Notes: generated from the sequence alone by a model not told the origin. Positions 17,616-26,088 are shown, counted from the stretch's first letter. The stretch: DNA of 64,000 nt from Stenotrophomonas sp. YIM B06876 (GCF_030711595.1 NZ_JAUJUJ010000012.1:1-64000); one strand, 5' to 3'. A program made the numbers and translations.

Positions 17616-18127
17616 GGGGCGCCACCGCGCTGCGACTGTTCGTGGTGATGCTGGGCGGGCGCCACGCCCGCGCCAGGACCGAGGTGCATGACGTCGCCTT
17701 CGCGGTCGCCGCGAATCTTGATGCCACCCATGCACAGCTGCGGCAGCAGTGGTTCGGCGAGCAGAAGGGCGTGCATATCGACTCGTGGCTGGAGGTCGAA
17801 GGCGTCGATGGCTGGCAGCTGCATTTTGCCGGCAGCGCCACGGCACCCGGCCAGCCGCGGCTGTTCTTCGTCAATCTCGGCGGCTATGTGCCCGGGCACT
17901 TCGGCGAGGCGCACCGCTACCTGCTGGTGGTCGCCGGCGATGCGGCCGAGGCCGGCCACGCCGCCAAAAGCCGGATCGATCCGGGCTGGCTTGCGCCACA
18001 CAAGGACGCGCTGCTCGACGTGGACGACTGTCTGCCCATCGACGTGGTCGGTGGCCGTTTTGTGCACCTGGTGCCAGGGCCGCACCGGCCCGCGCATCCG
18101 CAAAGCGATTACATCCTGCTGCACTGA
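17612..18127 (+). CDS. DUF1543-family protein inside the trp operon
   Basis: The 171-residue protein begins with [25 protein letters not shown], characteristic of DUF1543 proteins, and carries a second similar half ([27 protein letters not shown]). The two halves look like an internal repeat of an alpha/beta unit. No catalytic motif or signal peptide is visible, so it is probably cytosolic. The GTG start at 17612 overlaps the trpG stop by four bases, and trpD begins 15 bases after its end. It is therefore expressed as part of the trp operon. The function is unknown; a link to tryptophan synthesis is inferred from position only. Confidence 0.8.
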   Translation: MRGATALRLFVVMLGGRHARARTEVHDVAFAVAANLDATHAQLRQQWFGEQKGVHIDSWLEVEGVDGWQLHFAGSATAPGQPRLFFVNLGGYVPGHFGEAHRYLLVVAGDAAEAGHAAKSRIDPGWLAPHKDALLDVDDCLPIDVVGGRFVHLVPGPHRPAHPQSDYILLH

Positions 18128-18142
18128 TTCCGGAGTTTTTCA

Positions 18143-19180
18143 ATGACCTTCACCCCCCAGGAAGCGCTGCAACGCACGATCGAGCACCGGGAGATCTTCT
18201 TCGACGAAATGGTCGACCTGATGCGCCAGGTCATGCGTGGCGAAGTGTCGCCGGTGATGACCGCGGCGATCCTCACCGGCTTGCGCGTGAAGAAGGAAAC
18301 CGTGGGTGAAATCGCCGGTGCCGCCACCGTGATGCGCGAGTTCGCATTGCCGGTGGTGGTGGCCGACAAGACCCGGCTGGTGGATATCGTCGGCACCGGC
18401 GGTGACGGTTCGCATACCTTCAACATTTCCACCTGCACCATGTTCGTGGCGGCCGCCGCAGGTGCCAAGGTGGCCAAGCATGGCAACCGCAGCGTGTCCT
18501 CCAAGTCCGGCAGTGCCGATGCGATGGAGGCACTGGGCGCGGTGATCGAGCTGGACCCGCAGCAGGTGGCGCGGGCGATCGAGCAGACCGGCATCGGCTT
18601 CATGTTCGCGCCGATGCACCACCCGGCGATGAAGGTGGTGGCTCCGGTGCGGCGCGAGATGGGTGTGCGCACCATCTTCAACATCCTCGGGCCGCTGACC
18701 AATCCGGTGGGCGCCACCAACGTGTTGATGGGCGTGTTCCATCCCGATCTGGTCGGTATCCAGGCACGCGTGCTGCGCGAACTGGGCGCCGAGCGCGCAC
18801 TGGTGGTGTGGGGCCGCGACAACATGGACGAGATTTCGCTGGGGGCCGGCACCCTGGTCGGCGAGCTGCGCGATGGCAAGGTGCGGGAATACGAAATCCA
18901 TCCGGAGGATTTCGGCATCGCCATGTCCGCCAGTCGCAACCTCCAGGTGGGCAGCCCGGAAGAGTCGATCGCGATGTTGTGCGGCGTGCTCGACAACCAG
19001 CCCGGTCCGGCGCTGGATATCGTCGCGCTCAATGCCGGCGCCGCGCTGTATGTGGCCGGGGTGGCCGACAGCATTGCCGATGGTCTGGCGCGCGCGCGCG
19101 CGGTGATCGCCGATGGCAGTGCGCGCGCGCGCATGCAGGAGTATGTGGCGGCCACCCGGCGCCTGGCGCCGTCGCCCTGA
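18143..19180 (+). CDS. trpD: Anthranilate phosphoribosyltransferase
   Basis: TrpD attaches phosphoribosyl from PRPP to anthranilate. The 345-residue protein shows the PRPP-binding [14 protein letters not shown] near residue 80, [21 protein letters not shown] near residue 110, and the anthranilate-binding HHPAMK and R(EM)[15 protein letters not shown] segments. An ATG with GGAG upstream opens the frame, 15 bases after the DUF1543 gene. Length and motifs are complete. Confidence 0.97.
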   Translation: MTFTPQEALQRTIEHREIFFDEMVDLMRQVMRGEVSPVMTAAILTGLRVKKETVGEIAGAATVMREFALPVVVADKTRLVDIVGTGGDGSHTFNISTCTMFVAAAAGAKVAKHGNRSVSSKSGSADAMEALGAVIELDPQQVARAIEQTGIGFMFAPMHHPAMKVVAPVRREMGVRTIFNILGPLTNPVGATNVLMGVFHPDLVGIQARVLRELGAERALVVWGRDNMDEISLGAGTLVGELRDGKVREYEIHPEDFGIAMSASRNLQVGSPEESIAMLCGVLDNQPGPALDIVALNAGAALYVAGVADSIADGLARARAVIADGSARARMQEYVAATRRLAPSP

Positions 19181-19242
19181 CCCTTCTTCCGTCATCCGCC
19201 GGTCTGCTCGACAGAGGCCGGCTCTTCAGGAATCCAGACACC

Positions 19243-20040
19243 ATGAGTGACATTCTCAATACGATCCTGGCGCGCAAGGCGCAGGAAGTGGCCGAGCGCA
19301 GTGCGCGGGTGCCGTTGGCCGAGTTGATCGCCCGGGTGGCCGATGCGCCGCCGGTGCGCGGTTTTGCGCAGGCCATGCAGGTGGCCATTGCCAATGGCGA
19401 TCCGGCGGTGATTGCCGAGGTGAAAAAAGCCAGCCCGTCCAAGGGCGTGATCCGCGCCGGCTTCAATCCGGCCGAGATCGCGGTGAGTTACCAGCTCGGC
19501 GGTGCCAGTTGCCTGTCGGTGTTGACCGACGTGGACTTCTTCCAGGGCGCGGATGTTTATCTGCAGCAGGCGCGCGATGCCTGCTCGCTGCCGGTGCTGC
19601 GCAAGGATTTCGTCATCGATCCGTACCAGGTCTATGAGGCGCGCGTGCTCGGCGCCGACTGCGTGCTGCTGATCGTCTCGGCGCTGGATGACCGGCAGCT
19701 GGCGCAGCTGTCGGACCTGGCCATGCAGTTGCAGATGGATGTGCTGGTGGAAGTGCATGACATCGACGAGCTGGAGCGCGCGATCCAGGTGCCGGTGCCG
19801 CTGGTGGGCATCAACAACCGCAACCTGCGCACCTTCGAGGTGTCGCTGGATACCACGCTGGAGATGCGCATGGCGGTGCCGCGCGATCGCCTGCTGGTGA
19901 CCGAGAGCGGCATCCTCGGCCCGGCCGACGTGCAGCGCATGCGAGCAGCGGGGGTCAACGCGTTCCTGGTCGGCGAGGCGTTCATGCGCGCCGCCGAGCC
20001 GGGCGATGCGCTGCGTCAGCTATTCTTCGCCAATGACTGA
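19243..20040 (+). CDS. trpC: Indole-3-glycerol phosphate synthase
   Basis: TrpC closes the indole ring from CdRP. The 265-residue TIM barrel is the single-function enzyme, without a fused TrpF. Key segments are [15 protein letters not shown] (catalytic lysine), [26 protein letters not shown] (second lysine), [12 protein letters not shown] and [11 protein letters not shown]. The ATG at 19243 follows trpD by 62 bases. The 3' end overlaps the phosphatase gene by eight bases. trpF, trpB and trpA are not in the window, so the pathway genes are split in this genome. Confidence 0.97.
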   Translation: MSDILNTILARKAQEVAERSARVPLAELIARVADAPPVRGFAQAMQVAIANGDPAVIAEVKKASPSKGVIRAGFNPAEIAVSYQLGGASCLSVLTDVDFFQGADVYLQQARDACSLPVLRKDFVIDPYQVYEARVLGADCVLLIVSALDDRQLAQLSDLAMQLQMDVLVEVHDIDELERAIQVPVPLVGINNRNLRTFEVSLDTTLEMRMAVPRDRLLVTESGILGPADVQRMRAAGVNAFLVGEAFMRAAEPGDALRQLFFAND

Positions 20041-20752
20041 GACCTATCCGACCCCGCGCGATGATGCGCCCCTGGTTGTTTTCGATTTCGATCACACCCT
20101 CTACGACGGCGATTCGGGCAGCCATCTGTTCGCCTGGCTGATCCGTGGCAATCCGCTGCGGTTGCTGGTGGCGCTGCTGGCCACGCCGATCCTCGGGCCG
20201 CTGGTGGCGTTGCTGCCGACCCGGCGCCGCGGCATTTCCGGCTATGTGTGGATTGCCACGTTCGGCCTGCACCGGGCGCGCGAGTTCAACGCCGTGATTG
20301 ACCGCTACGTGCTCACCCACGAGGCGGAGATCCGCCGCCGCCTGCTGCCGCATGCGTTGGCCGTATTCGCCCGGCACCGCGCCGACGGTGACCGGGTGGT
20401 GGTGGCCACCGGGGCACCGCCGGAGCTGGCGCGCGCGATCCTTGCGTTCGTCGCCCAGCAGGATGTACCGGTGATTGGCAGCCAGGTCGGTCCACGCCTG
20501 GGGGCGGTGACGGCCACGCGCCACTGCCACCACGAAGAAAAGATGCGGATGCTGCGCGAGCGCGGTTACGGCGACATCGACGTGGCGTACTCGGACAGCA
20601 GCGCCGATCTGCCGCTGCTCAAGGCGGCCAAGGCGCCGGTGGTGGTCAATCCCAAGGCCGCGCGCGTGCGCATGTTCCAGCAGGTGCTGCCGCCCGGTAC
20701 GCCGATCCTCAACTGGGGCTGCCGCGATCGCGCCGGAGAGCCGCCGGCCTGA
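20033..20752 (+). CDS. HAD-IB family phosphatase
   Basis: This 239-residue hydrolase of the haloacid dehalogenase superfamily carries motif I as [13 protein letters not shown] (nucleophile Asp at about residue 17), motif [12 protein letters not shown], the lysine of motif III in HHEEKMRML, and motif [14 protein letters not shown] hydrophobic stretch near residues 40-60 ([18 protein letters not shown]) suggests membrane association, as in phosphatidylglycerophosphatase-like or SerB-like HAD-IB enzymes. It overlaps trpC by eight bases and ends the trp cluster. The substrate is unknown. The ATG at 20033 matches the start of the domain. Confidence 0.87.
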   Translation: MTETYPTPRDDAPLVVFDFDHTLYDGDSGSHLFAWLIRGNPLRLLVALLATPILGPLVALLPTRRRGISGYVWIATFGLHRAREFNAVIDRYVLTHEAEIRRRLLPHALAVFARHRADGDRVVVATGAPPELARAILAFVAQQDVPVIGSQVGPRLGAVTATRHCHHEEKMRMLRERGYGDIDVAYSDSSADLPLLKAAKAPVVVNPKAARVRMFQQVLPPGTPILNWGCRDRAGEPPA

Positions 20753-20758
20753 GCCGAC

Positions 20759-21517
20759 TCAGCCGCCGTGCAACTTCCACACGGCCGTGCCGATATGGAA
20801 CAGGCTGATCGCCAGCACCAGCGTGCCGACCGCGATCAGCACCCAGCGTTCGCGTACGCGCTTGACCAGCAGCGCGGCGATCGGCGCGGCCATCATGCCG
20901 CCGACCAGCAGGCCGGCCACGATGGACACGTATTGCAGGCCCATCGACAGCAGGAAGGTGGCCGAGATCGCGGTCGTCACGATGAACTCGGCCGCATTGA
21001 CGGTGCCGATGGTGGTGCGTGCCTGGCCGCCCCGGGCCAGCAGGGTGGAGGTGGCCACCGGTCCCCAGCCGCCGCCGCTGGCATCGAGCAGGCCGGCGAA
21101 GAAACCCAGCAGCGGCACCCGCTTCACTTCGTGGGTGGGCATGAACTTGCCGGCCGCGCGCAGCAGGATGAAGACCGCCAGCACCAGCAGATAGACATAG
21201 ATGAACGGGCGGATCAGCTCGCCCGGCAGCTGCGTCAACACGTAGGCGCCCAGCGCGCCGCCCACCGCGCCGGGTAGGGCCAGGCGCAGGAAAAGTCTGC
21301 GGTCGACATTGCCCGCCACCAGATGGGAAACGCCGGAGGCGCCCGTGGTGAAGACTTCGGCGGTGTGGATGCTGGCGCTGACCGCGGCCGGTGGCAGGCC
21401 CATGCTCAGCATTACCGACGAGGACACCAGCCCGAAAGCCATGCCCAGTGCGCCGTCAACCAGCTGCGCGCCCAGGCCAATCAGGATGAACCAGTAGAAC
21501 TCGCTGCCAAACTCCAT
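20759..21517 (-). CDS. TSUP (TauE/SafE) family transporter
   Basis: The 252-residue protein has about eight hydrophobic helices and the two TauE/SafE repeats, with motifs GLGAQLVDGALGMAFG in the first half and GFFAGLLDASGGGWGPVATSTLL in the second. Such proteins export sulfite, sulfonates or similar sulfur-containing anions. The gene lies between the convergent phosphatase gene and clp on the same strand, 36 bases downstream of the clp stop, so it could be read through from clp. No ligand-specific residue can be assigned. Confidence 0.88.
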   Translation of the reverse strand: MEFGSEFYWFILIGLGAQLVDGALGMAFGLVSSSVMLSMGLPPAAVSASIHTAEVFTTGASGVSHLVAGNVDRRLFLRLALPGAVGGALGAYVLTQLPGELIRPFIYVYLLVLAVFILLRAAGKFMPTHEVKRVPLLGFFAGLLDASGGGWGPVATSTLLARGGQARTTIGTVNAAEFIVTTAISATFLLSMGLQYVSIVAGLLVGGMMAAPIAALLVKRVRERWVLIAVGTLVLAISLFHIGTAVWKLHGG

Positions 21518-21553
21518 CGATACAGCCGTGTCCGGGCCCGCAGTCAGCCGGCG

Positions 21554-22243
21554 TCAGCGGGTACCGTACAGCACCACGGTTTTGCCCCGTGCATGCAGGA
21601 GCCCGTCGATCTGCAGCTTCTTCAGTACCCGGCCGGCCATTTCCCGCGAGCAGCCCACCAGGCGGGCGATCTCCTGGCGCGAGACCCGCAGCTGGGTGCC
21701 CTGCGGGTGGCTCATCGACTCCGGTTCCTTGGCCAGGTCGTGCAGGGTGCGCACGATCCGGTCGGTGACATCCAGGAACGCCAGGCGGCTGGCCTTGCGG
21801 CTGGTATGCAGCAGGCGCTTGGAGATCTGCGAGCCGATGGCATACAGCAGGCGCGGCGCGTCGGTGGAAAGCGGGCCCAGGAACAGCTGGTGCAGCCGCT
21901 CATAGCTGATCTCGGCCAGTTCGCACGGGGTACGGGTGCGCAGGATGACCTCGCGCTTGTCCGATTCGATGAACAGGCCCATCTCGCCGACGAATTCACC
22001 GCTGCCGAAATAGCCCAGCACCAGTTCACGGTCTTCTTCTTCCTCGGCGATGATGCTGACCGAGCCGCTGATGACGTAATACATGGTGCCGGCGGCATCG
22101 CCCGGGCGGAACACATCCGTGCGCGCCGGGTAGCGGCGGCGGTGGCTGTGGGCCAGAAAGCGGTCGATGGTGGCGATATCCAGAGTGAGTGGACTGGTGG
22201 CAAGGCGCACGTTGGACACGATGTTGGCAGTCCCTGGAATCAT
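21554..22243 (-). CDS. clp: Clp, CRP-like global regulator responsive to c-di-GMP
   Basis: Clp is the CRP homologue of xanthomonads; in Xanthomonas campestris it activates virulence, extracellular enzyme and polysaccharide genes and is inhibited by cyclic di-GMP. The 229-residue protein has a cyclic-nucleotide-binding-like beta barrel (about residues 30-130), a long dimer helix, and a C-terminal helix-turn-helix (RVSRQEIARLVGCSREMAGRVLKKL). Glu98 in SDKREVIL matches the glutamate (99 in X. campestris) reported to matter for c-di-GMP binding. The N-terminal twelve residues differ from the published protein. It is divergent from speD, with an inverted repeat in its upstream region. Confidence 0.95.
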   Translation of the reverse strand: MIPGTANIVSNVRLATSPLTLDIATIDRFLAHSHRRRYPARTDVFRPGDAAGTMYYVISGSVSIIAEEEEDRELVLGYFGSGEFVGEMGLFIESDKREVILRTRTPCELAEISYERLHQLFLGPLSTDAPRLLYAIGSQISKRLLHTSRKASRLAFLDVTDRIVRTLHDLAKEPESMSHPQGTQLRVSRQEIARLVGCSREMAGRVLKKLQIDGLLHARGKTVVLYGTR

Positions 22244-22266
22244 GGAGGCTTCACGTCAGAGATGAG

Positions 22267-22287
22267 TAAGCTTGACAGCCAAGCTTA
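22267..22287. promoter_or_regulatory. Inverted repeat upstream of clp
   Basis: Two perfect 8-base arms, TAAGCTTG (22267-22274) and CAAGCTTA (22280-22287), flank a 5-base centre. The repeat lies 24 bases upstream of the clp start and 106 bases before speD. Its size suits a dimeric regulator, or a hairpin in the clp leader. It does not match the CRP/Clp consensus (TGTGA-N6-TCACA), so simple autoregulation by Clp is not indicated. Confidence 0.4.
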
Positions 22288-22329
22288 ACGACGCGCGTCG
22301 GCCGGGGCAAACATGAGTACCACGACACG

Positions 22330-22358
22330 TTTCGCCGTGGGGCGGTTTGCCCCATAAT
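22330..22358 (+). promoter_or_regulatory. Probable sigma-70 promoter of speD
   Basis: A -10 element CATAAT (22353-22358) stands 17 bases downstream of a weak -35 element TTTCGC (22330-22335). Transcription would begin near 22365, giving a leader of about 28 bases before the speD GTG. The -10 box is good, the -35 poor, so an activator may assist. Confidence 0.4.
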
Positions 22359-22392
22359 TGATCCTTTCCCACCATTTACAGGATCGACCGCC

Positions 22393-23187
22393 GTGGTCAA
22401 GCCGTTGCCTCGCCTGAGGCTGCAAGGTTTCAACAACCTCACGAAGGCGCTGAGCTTCAACATCTACGACGTCTGCTATGCGCGCACCGAAGAGGAGCGC
22501 CAGCGCTACATCGAATACATCGATGAAGAATACAACGCTGACCGCCTGACGCAGATCCTCACCGATGTGGCCGAGATCATCGGCGCCAACATCCTCAACA
22601 TCGCCCGCCAGGACTACGACCCGCAAGGGGCGTCGGTCACGATCCTGATTTCCGAAGAGCCGGTGATCGACAAGAAGCAGGCCGGCAAGGAATTGATCTC
22701 CGATGCCGTGGTGGCGCATATGGACAAGAGCCATATCACCGTCCATACCTATCCGGAAACGCATCCGCAGGAGGGTATCGCCACGTTCCGCGCCGATATC
22801 GACGTGGCCACGTGTGGCGTGATCTCGCCGCTGAAGGCGCTGAACTACCTGATCGAGAGTCTGGAATCGGACATCGTGATCATGGATTACCGCGTGCGTG
22901 GCTTCACCCGCGATGTCAAAGGCAAGAAGCACTACATCGACCACAAGATCAACTCGATCCAGAACTTCCTGGCCAAGAACATCAAGTCGCGCTACGAGAT
23001 GTTCGACGTCAATGTCTATCAGGAAAACATCTTCCACACGAAGATGCACCTGAAGGACTTCGACCTGGACCAGTACCTGTTCGAGGAGAAGGCCAAGAAC
23101 CTGTCCTTCAAGGAGCGCATGAAGATCGAGGCGCTGCTGCGCCGCGAGATCGAAGAGCTGTTCCATGGGCGCAATCTGGCCGAGTGA
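22393..23187 (+). CDS. speD: S-adenosylmethionine decarboxylase proenzyme
   Basis: SpeD decarboxylates AdoMet to supply aminopropyl groups for spermidine. The 264-residue protein is of the E. coli-type long class. It self-cleaves before a serine that becomes the pyruvoyl cofactor; the site is Lys112-Ser113 in [12 protein letters not shown]. Other conserved parts are [19 protein letters not shown] and [21 protein letters not shown]. Translation starts at a GTG (22393), the only start that fits the family N-terminus. It is divergent from clp, as in other xanthomonads. The guanidine riboswitch begins about 50 bases after its stop codon. Confidence 0.97.
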   Translation: MVKPLPRLRLQGFNNLTKALSFNIYDVCYARTEEERQRYIEYIDEEYNADRLTQILTDVAEIIGANILNIARQDYDPQGASVTILISEEPVIDKKQAGKELISDAVVAHMDKSHITVHTYPETHPQEGIATFRADIDVATCGVISPLKALNYLIESLESDIVIMDYRVRGFTRDVKGKKHYIDHKINSIQNFLAKNIKSRYEMFDVNVYQENIFHTKMHLKDFDLDQYLFEEKAKNLSFKERMKIEALLRREIEELFHGRNLAE

Positions 23188-23238
23188 CGGTTGCATGCGG
23201 TGCTGGCGCGGACGATTGTGTTTGCGCTGCTGAACAAA

Positions 23239-23290
23239 GGCGGGACGGCCCGCCCTGTGGTTCGATCCGCAGACATGTGCCGACGGCGGC
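23239..23290 (+). ncRNA. Guanidine-II riboswitch (mini-ykkC) upstream of gdx
   Basis: Two hairpins with identical ACGG tetraloops define this motif. The first has a 6-bp stem (GGCGGG 23239-23244, loop 23245-23248, CCCGCC 23249-23254). The second has a 4-bp stem (GCCG 23279-23282, loop 23283-23286, CGGC 23287-23290). The 24-base linker is within the range of the class. In known guanidine-II RNAs the two ACGR loops kiss and bind one guanidinium each. The gene that follows encodes a Gdx/SugE guanidinium exporter, the usual partner. The 3' arm of the second hairpin is also the first four bases of the terminator stem, so ligand binding should prevent termination. Confidence 0.88.
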
Positions 23291-23322
23291 CCGGAGCGAA
23301 AGCTTCGGGCCGTTTTGTTTTT
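23287..23322 (+). terminator. Riboswitch-controlled intrinsic terminator before gdx
   Basis: An 11-bp stem (CGGCCCGGAGC 23287-23297 with GCTTCGGGCCG 23302-23312, one G-U pair) is closed by a GAAA tetraloop and followed by TTTTGTTTTT. Its first four bases, CGGC, are the 3' arm of the second guanidine-II hairpin, so the two structures exclude each other. Without ligand the terminator should form; with guanidinium the aptamer holds CGGC and transcription reads into gdx. Confidence 0.85.
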
Positions 23323-23342
23323 GGAACCATAGGAGCGTCCAG

Positions 23343-23660
23343 ATGCCCTGGATCTATCTGCTGTTGGCCGGGCTGTTCGAGATCGGCTTCGCGCTGGGGT
23401 TGAAGTACAGCGAAGGCTTCACCCGGCTGTGGCCAAGCGTGGTGACGGTGGTGTTCGCCGGCATCAGCCTGTGGCTGCTCACCCAGGCGCTGCGCACCAT
23501 TCCGGTCGGCACCGGCTATGCGGTCTGGACCGGAATCGGCGCGCTGGGCGTGGCCTTGCTGGGCATCGTGCTGTTTGGCGACAGCGCGTCGTGGCCGCGG
23601 CTGGCCTGTATCGGCCTGATCGTGGCCGGCGTGGTCGGCCTGAAACTGGTATCGGGCTGA
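23343..23660 (+). CDS. gdx: Guanidinium exporter of the SMR family
   Basis: Gdx (formerly SugE) is a 105-residue small multidrug resistance family protein that exports guanidinium in exchange for protons as an antiparallel dimer. Four helices fill the sequence. The essential membrane glutamate is Glu13 (AGLFEIGFALGLKYS), and the substrate-specific motif GTGYAVWTGIGALG identifies the Gdx rather than the EmrE subtype. The ATG at 23343 has AGGAG a few bases upstream. The guanidine-II riboswitch directly before it supports the substrate. It ends five bases before the convergent coq7 gene. Confidence 0.95.
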   Translation: MPWIYLLLAGLFEIGFALGLKYSEGFTRLWPSVVTVVFAGISLWLLTQALRTIPVGTGYAVWTGIGALGVALLGIVLFGDSASWPRLACIGLIVAGVVGLKLVSG

Positions 23661-23664
23661 GCGG

Positions 23665-24309
23665 TTACAGGCGGTAGGCCACGGCCTTCATCGCCCTGGA
23701 GGCCAGCGCCATCACTGCCGGAATCGGAAACGGCAGCCGGCGTGCCCCGGCCTGTTCGGCATGATCGGCATGGCGGGCCTCGTCGATTTTCATCACTTTC
23801 AGGATCTGGCGGCTGCGCTGATCGGCGGCGGGCAAGGTCTGCAGGTGTTCGTCCAGATGCGCCTCGACCTGGCGTTCGGTCTCCACCACGAAGCCGAGGT
23901 TCCAGCCATCGCCGCGCAGTCCGGCCAGGGTGCCGATCGCATAGCTGCCGGCATACCAGAGCGGGTTGAACAGGCTCGGGCGGCTGTCCAGTTCGCGCAG
24001 GCGGTCGGCGCACCAGCTCAGGTGGTCGGTCTCCTCCTGCGCCGCCTCCAGCAGATGGGCGCGGGTGGAGGGATCGCGCGCCACCGCGGCCTGGCCAAAA
24101 TACAGGCCCTGGGCGCAGACTTCGCCGACATGGTTGATGCGCATCAGTCCGGCGGCATGCCGGCGTTCATCGTCCTCAAGCACCACATCCGGAGTATCGC
24201 GGGCCGGGTTGGGGCGGCTGGCCGGCGGATTGCCCAACGCCGTATCCAAGGCGCGTTGCACCTCGGTCAGCAGGTGATCCAGTGGAGTGATTACACGGGT
24301 AGCGGCCAT
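23665..24309 (-). CDS. coq7: 3-demethoxyubiquinol 3-hydroxylase (Coq7)
   Basis: Coq7 is a di-iron hydroxylase of ubiquinone synthesis. The 214-residue protein has the ferritin-like four-helix bundle with ligands in two E-x6-H type motifs: [17 protein letters not shown] and [11 protein letters not shown] in the first half, then [15 protein letters not shown] and DEARHADHA in the second. The ATG at 24309 fits the family start. It is divergent from rplM. Pseudomonas-type organisms use Coq7 in the same way, instead of UbiF. Confidence 0.94.
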   Translation of the reverse strand: MAATRVITPLDHLLTEVQRALDTALGNPPASRPNPARDTPDVVLEDDERRHAAGLMRINHVGEVCAQGLYFGQAAVARDPSTRAHLLEAAQEETDHLSWCADRLRELDSRPSLFNPLWYAGSYAIGTLAGLRGDGWNLGFVVETERQVEAHLDEHLQTLPAADQRSRQILKVMKIDEARHADHAEQAGARRLPFPIPAVMALASRAMKAVAYRL

Positions 24310-24395
24310 GGTGCTCGCGGATGAAGACAGTGCGCTGATTCTCGCCGGTGGCTACCGGCCTGCCAAGCCGGGCCGGGCGCACGGAGGCCGCAGGC

Positions 24396-24424
24396 TTGCG
24401 CGCGAGTGGTGTCTCCCGTATAGT
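24396..24424 (+). promoter_or_regulatory. Sigma-70 promoter of rplM-rpsI
   Basis: A -35 element TTGCGC (24396-24401) and a -10 element TATAGT (24419-24424) are separated by exactly 17 bases. Transcription would begin near 24431 and leave an 85-base leader before rplM. The -10 box differs from consensus at one position. A leader of this size could hold a ribosomal protein control element, but I see no clear structure. Confidence 0.6.
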
Positions 24425-24515
24425 CCGTCGTCTTGTGTTTCACCATTTTCACAACGCGTGGCAGAGTTCCGGTCGTGTTTTCGCCGTAATGAGCCCGACC
24501 TAACCTGAGTTCTTT

Positions 24516-24944
24516 ATGAGCACTTTCACTGCAAAGAACGAGACCGTCCAGCGTGACTGGTACCTCGTTGACGCCGACGGCAAGACCCTTGGTCGCCTGG
24601 CAACCGAACTGGCCCGCCGCCTGCGCGGCAAGCACAAGCCGGTTTACACCCCCCACGTTGATACGGGCGACTATCTGGTCGTCATCAATGCAGAGAAGAT
24701 TGTCGTCACCGGCAAGAAGCTGCAGGACAAGATGTATCACCGCTTCACCGGTTACATCGGCAACCTGAAGAGCGAGAGCCTGGCTCAGGCGCTTGAGCGC
24801 CATCCGGAGCGCGTGATCGAAACCGCCGTCAAGGGCATGCTGCCGAAGGGTCCGCTGGGCCGCGCCATGTACCGCAAGCTCAAGGTGTACTCGGGTTCCG
24901 AGCATCCGCACGCCGCTCAGCAGCCGCAAGTTCTGGATATCTAA
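24516..24944 (+). CDS. rplM: 50S ribosomal protein L13
   Basis: L13 is an early-assembly protein of the large ribosomal subunit. The 142-residue sequence is complete, with the typical [26 protein letters not shown] start, the [16 protein letters not shown] segment and the [18 protein letters not shown] motif near the C-terminus. Its ATG follows the leader of the promoter at 24396. rpsI starts two bases after its stop, the universal pairing of these two genes. Confidence 0.99.
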   Translation: MSTFTAKNETVQRDWYLVDADGKTLGRLATELARRLRGKHKPVYTPHVDTGDYLVVINAEKIVVTGKKLQDKMYHRFTGYIGNLKSESLAQALERHPERVIETAVKGMLPKGPLGRAMYRKLKVYSGSEHPHAAQQPQVLDI

Positions 24945-24946
24945 TC

Positions 24947-25339
24947 ATGGCTATCACTCAAAACTACGGCACTGGCCGCCGCAAGTCCTCCACCGCCCGC
25001 GTGTTCCTGCGCAAGGGCACCGGCAACATCACCGTCAACGACCGTCCGCTGGACGAGTTCTTCGGCCGTGAGACCGCGCGCATGATCGTGCGCCAGCCGC
25101 TGGAGCTGACCAACAACACCGAAAGCTTCGACATCAAGGTCACCGCCGCTGGCGGCGGCACCACCGGTCAGGCCGGTGCGATCCGTCTGGGCATCGCCCG
25201 GGCGCTGGTCGAGTACGACGAAACCCTGAAGTCCGAGCTGCGCAAGGCTGGCTTCATGACCCGTGACGCCCGTGAAGTCGAGCGTAAGAAGGTCGGTCTG
25301 CACAAGGCCCGTCGCGCGACCCAGTTCTCCAAGCGCTGA
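24947..25339 (+). CDS. rpsI: 30S ribosomal protein S9
   Basis: S9 is a small-subunit protein whose C-terminal tail reaches the P-site tRNA. The 130-residue protein shows the family start [18 protein letters not shown] and ends in the typical basic tail [11 protein letters not shown], with the last Lys-Arg intact. It is translated together with L13. A strong intrinsic terminator follows 50 bases after the stop. Confidence 0.99.
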   Translation: MAITQNYGTGRRKSSTARVFLRKGTGNITVNDRPLDEFFGRETARMIVRQPLELTNNTESFDIKVTAAGGGTTGQAGAIRLGIARALVEYDETLKSELRKAGFMTRDAREVERKKVGLHKARRATQFSKR

Positions 25340-25357
25340 TATCCGGCGCGCTGGATC

Positions 25358-25420
25358 GGGCAACTCCGGTTGCCCGGCTGGTTGCGAAACAAAAGCCCGG
25401 CTTGTCCGGGCTTTTGTTGT
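25358..25420 (+). terminator. Terminator of rplM-rpsI
   Basis: A 12-bp stem (25389-25400 with 25406-25417) around a 5-base loop has A-rich and T-rich ends and is followed by further T residues, forming a bidirectional intrinsic terminator. A smaller hairpin (GGGCAAC 25358-25364, GTTGCCC 25369-25375) precedes it. Confidence 0.85.
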
Positions 25421-25907
25421 TTCCGGCCACCGGTTTTGGCTGTGGCCGCTGGCTGCGCTGGCGAGGGCTTTATCGGGGAAAGGGCGTTCTGGCGTGGGCC
25501 GGGGTGGCGGTTGTGTCGCCAGGCACATCCTGCCGGAGTGGTGCTGGCGCGCCTGTTTGTATGGGCTGCCGGTGCCCGGTCCGCTCCTGGCCGTTGAAGT
25601 TGAGTGCTTGCGGTTTGCGGTTTGCGGCCGGTGCTGGGCGGGCCTGAAGTGGCGCCTGTCGCCGGCGTTTTTCCAGTGGCGCGGAAGGTTGCCAGGCTTC
25701 CGGGGTGTGATGTCTCCGGATGGGTGGCGGAAAGACCATCCCGGTACGGGCCTGTTGTCTTTCCGGCGCATGTGGAGACTGACAGGGGGCGGGCGGATTC
25801 GGCCAACCCTGCGGCTCTCCGAGGGCGTTGCCGTTGTGCCGGTTTGCGCCAGCGGGTGACGGCCTTGGGCCTGGCTCAGTCCTGCGCGGGATCGGATTTT
25901 GCAAAGA
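25421..25907. other. Long gene-free interval between rpsI and the tRNA cluster
   Basis: Nearly 490 bases contain no convincing gene; open frames crossing it run into the tRNA genes or have no start signal and unnatural composition. A triple TTGCGG direct repeat lies near 25609-25626. The only strong structure is the nested hairpin at 25728-25765, listed separately. The interval may be the remnant of a lost gene or may encode a small RNA. Confidence 0.4.
25728..25765. other. Nested hairpin in a gene-free interval, candidate structured RNA
   Basis: Perfect 9-base arms CGGAAAGAC (25728-25736) and GTCTTTCCG (25757-25765) enclose a second small hairpin, CCCG (25740-25743) and CGGG (25747-25750). 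The two-level structure is palindromic enough to form on either strand. No T-run follows. No known family is recognised. Confidence 0.35.
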
Positions 25908-25939
25908 AAGAAGGCCAGATCGTTGGATCTGGCCTTCTT
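25903..25939 (-). terminator. Terminator after the distal tRNA-Gln
   Basis: A 14-bp stem (25908-25921 with 25926-25939) with a 4-base loop lies directly after the 3' end of the tRNA when read on the minus strand. It is followed there by a T-rich run. It ends the tRNA-Gln transcript. Confidence 0.8.
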
Positions 25940-25944
25940 GAATC

Positions 25945-26019
25945 TGGCTGCCCCGGATGGATTCGAACCACCGAATGCCTGAGTCAGAGTCAGGTGCCTT
26001 ACCGCTTGGCGACGGGGCA
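25945..26019 (-). tRNA. tRNA-Gln (anticodon CTG), copy 1
   Basis: Read on the minus strand, the 75-base gene folds into a complete cloverleaf. The acceptor pairs TGCCCCG with CGGGGCA, the anticodon stem-loop is CCTGA-CTCTGAC-TCAGG with anticodon CTG, the T-arm is GGTGG/CCATC, the discriminator is G, and CCA is encoded. The first pair is U1-A72, the weak end pair favoured by glutaminyl-tRNA synthetase. Its T-arm differs by one compensating base pair from copies 2 and 3. It has its own terminator. Confidence 0.96.
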
Positions 26020-26032
26020 AAGTGCAGGTGCA

Positions 26033-26062
26033 AGTATCGCATGCGGCCCCGTGGGAATCCAA
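26033..26062 (-). promoter_or_regulatory. Possible internal promoter of tRNA-Gln copy 1 (duplicated at 26215-26244)
   Basis: On the minus strand TTGGAT (26057-26062) and GATACT (26033-26038) are spaced by 18 bases, and a start near 26026 would leave a leader of about six bases before the tRNA. The same element recurs 182 bases away in front of copy 2. Because each unit also has a terminator, each may be an independent transcription unit. Confidence 0.35.
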
Positions 26063-26088
26063 GATCCGCCTTGACGCTAAGCTGGCAC

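Noticed and set aside
25263..25859. Open frame extending from within rpsI into the gap behind it
   Set aside because: It begins inside rpsI in another frame, runs through the rpsI terminator and has no recognisable domain.
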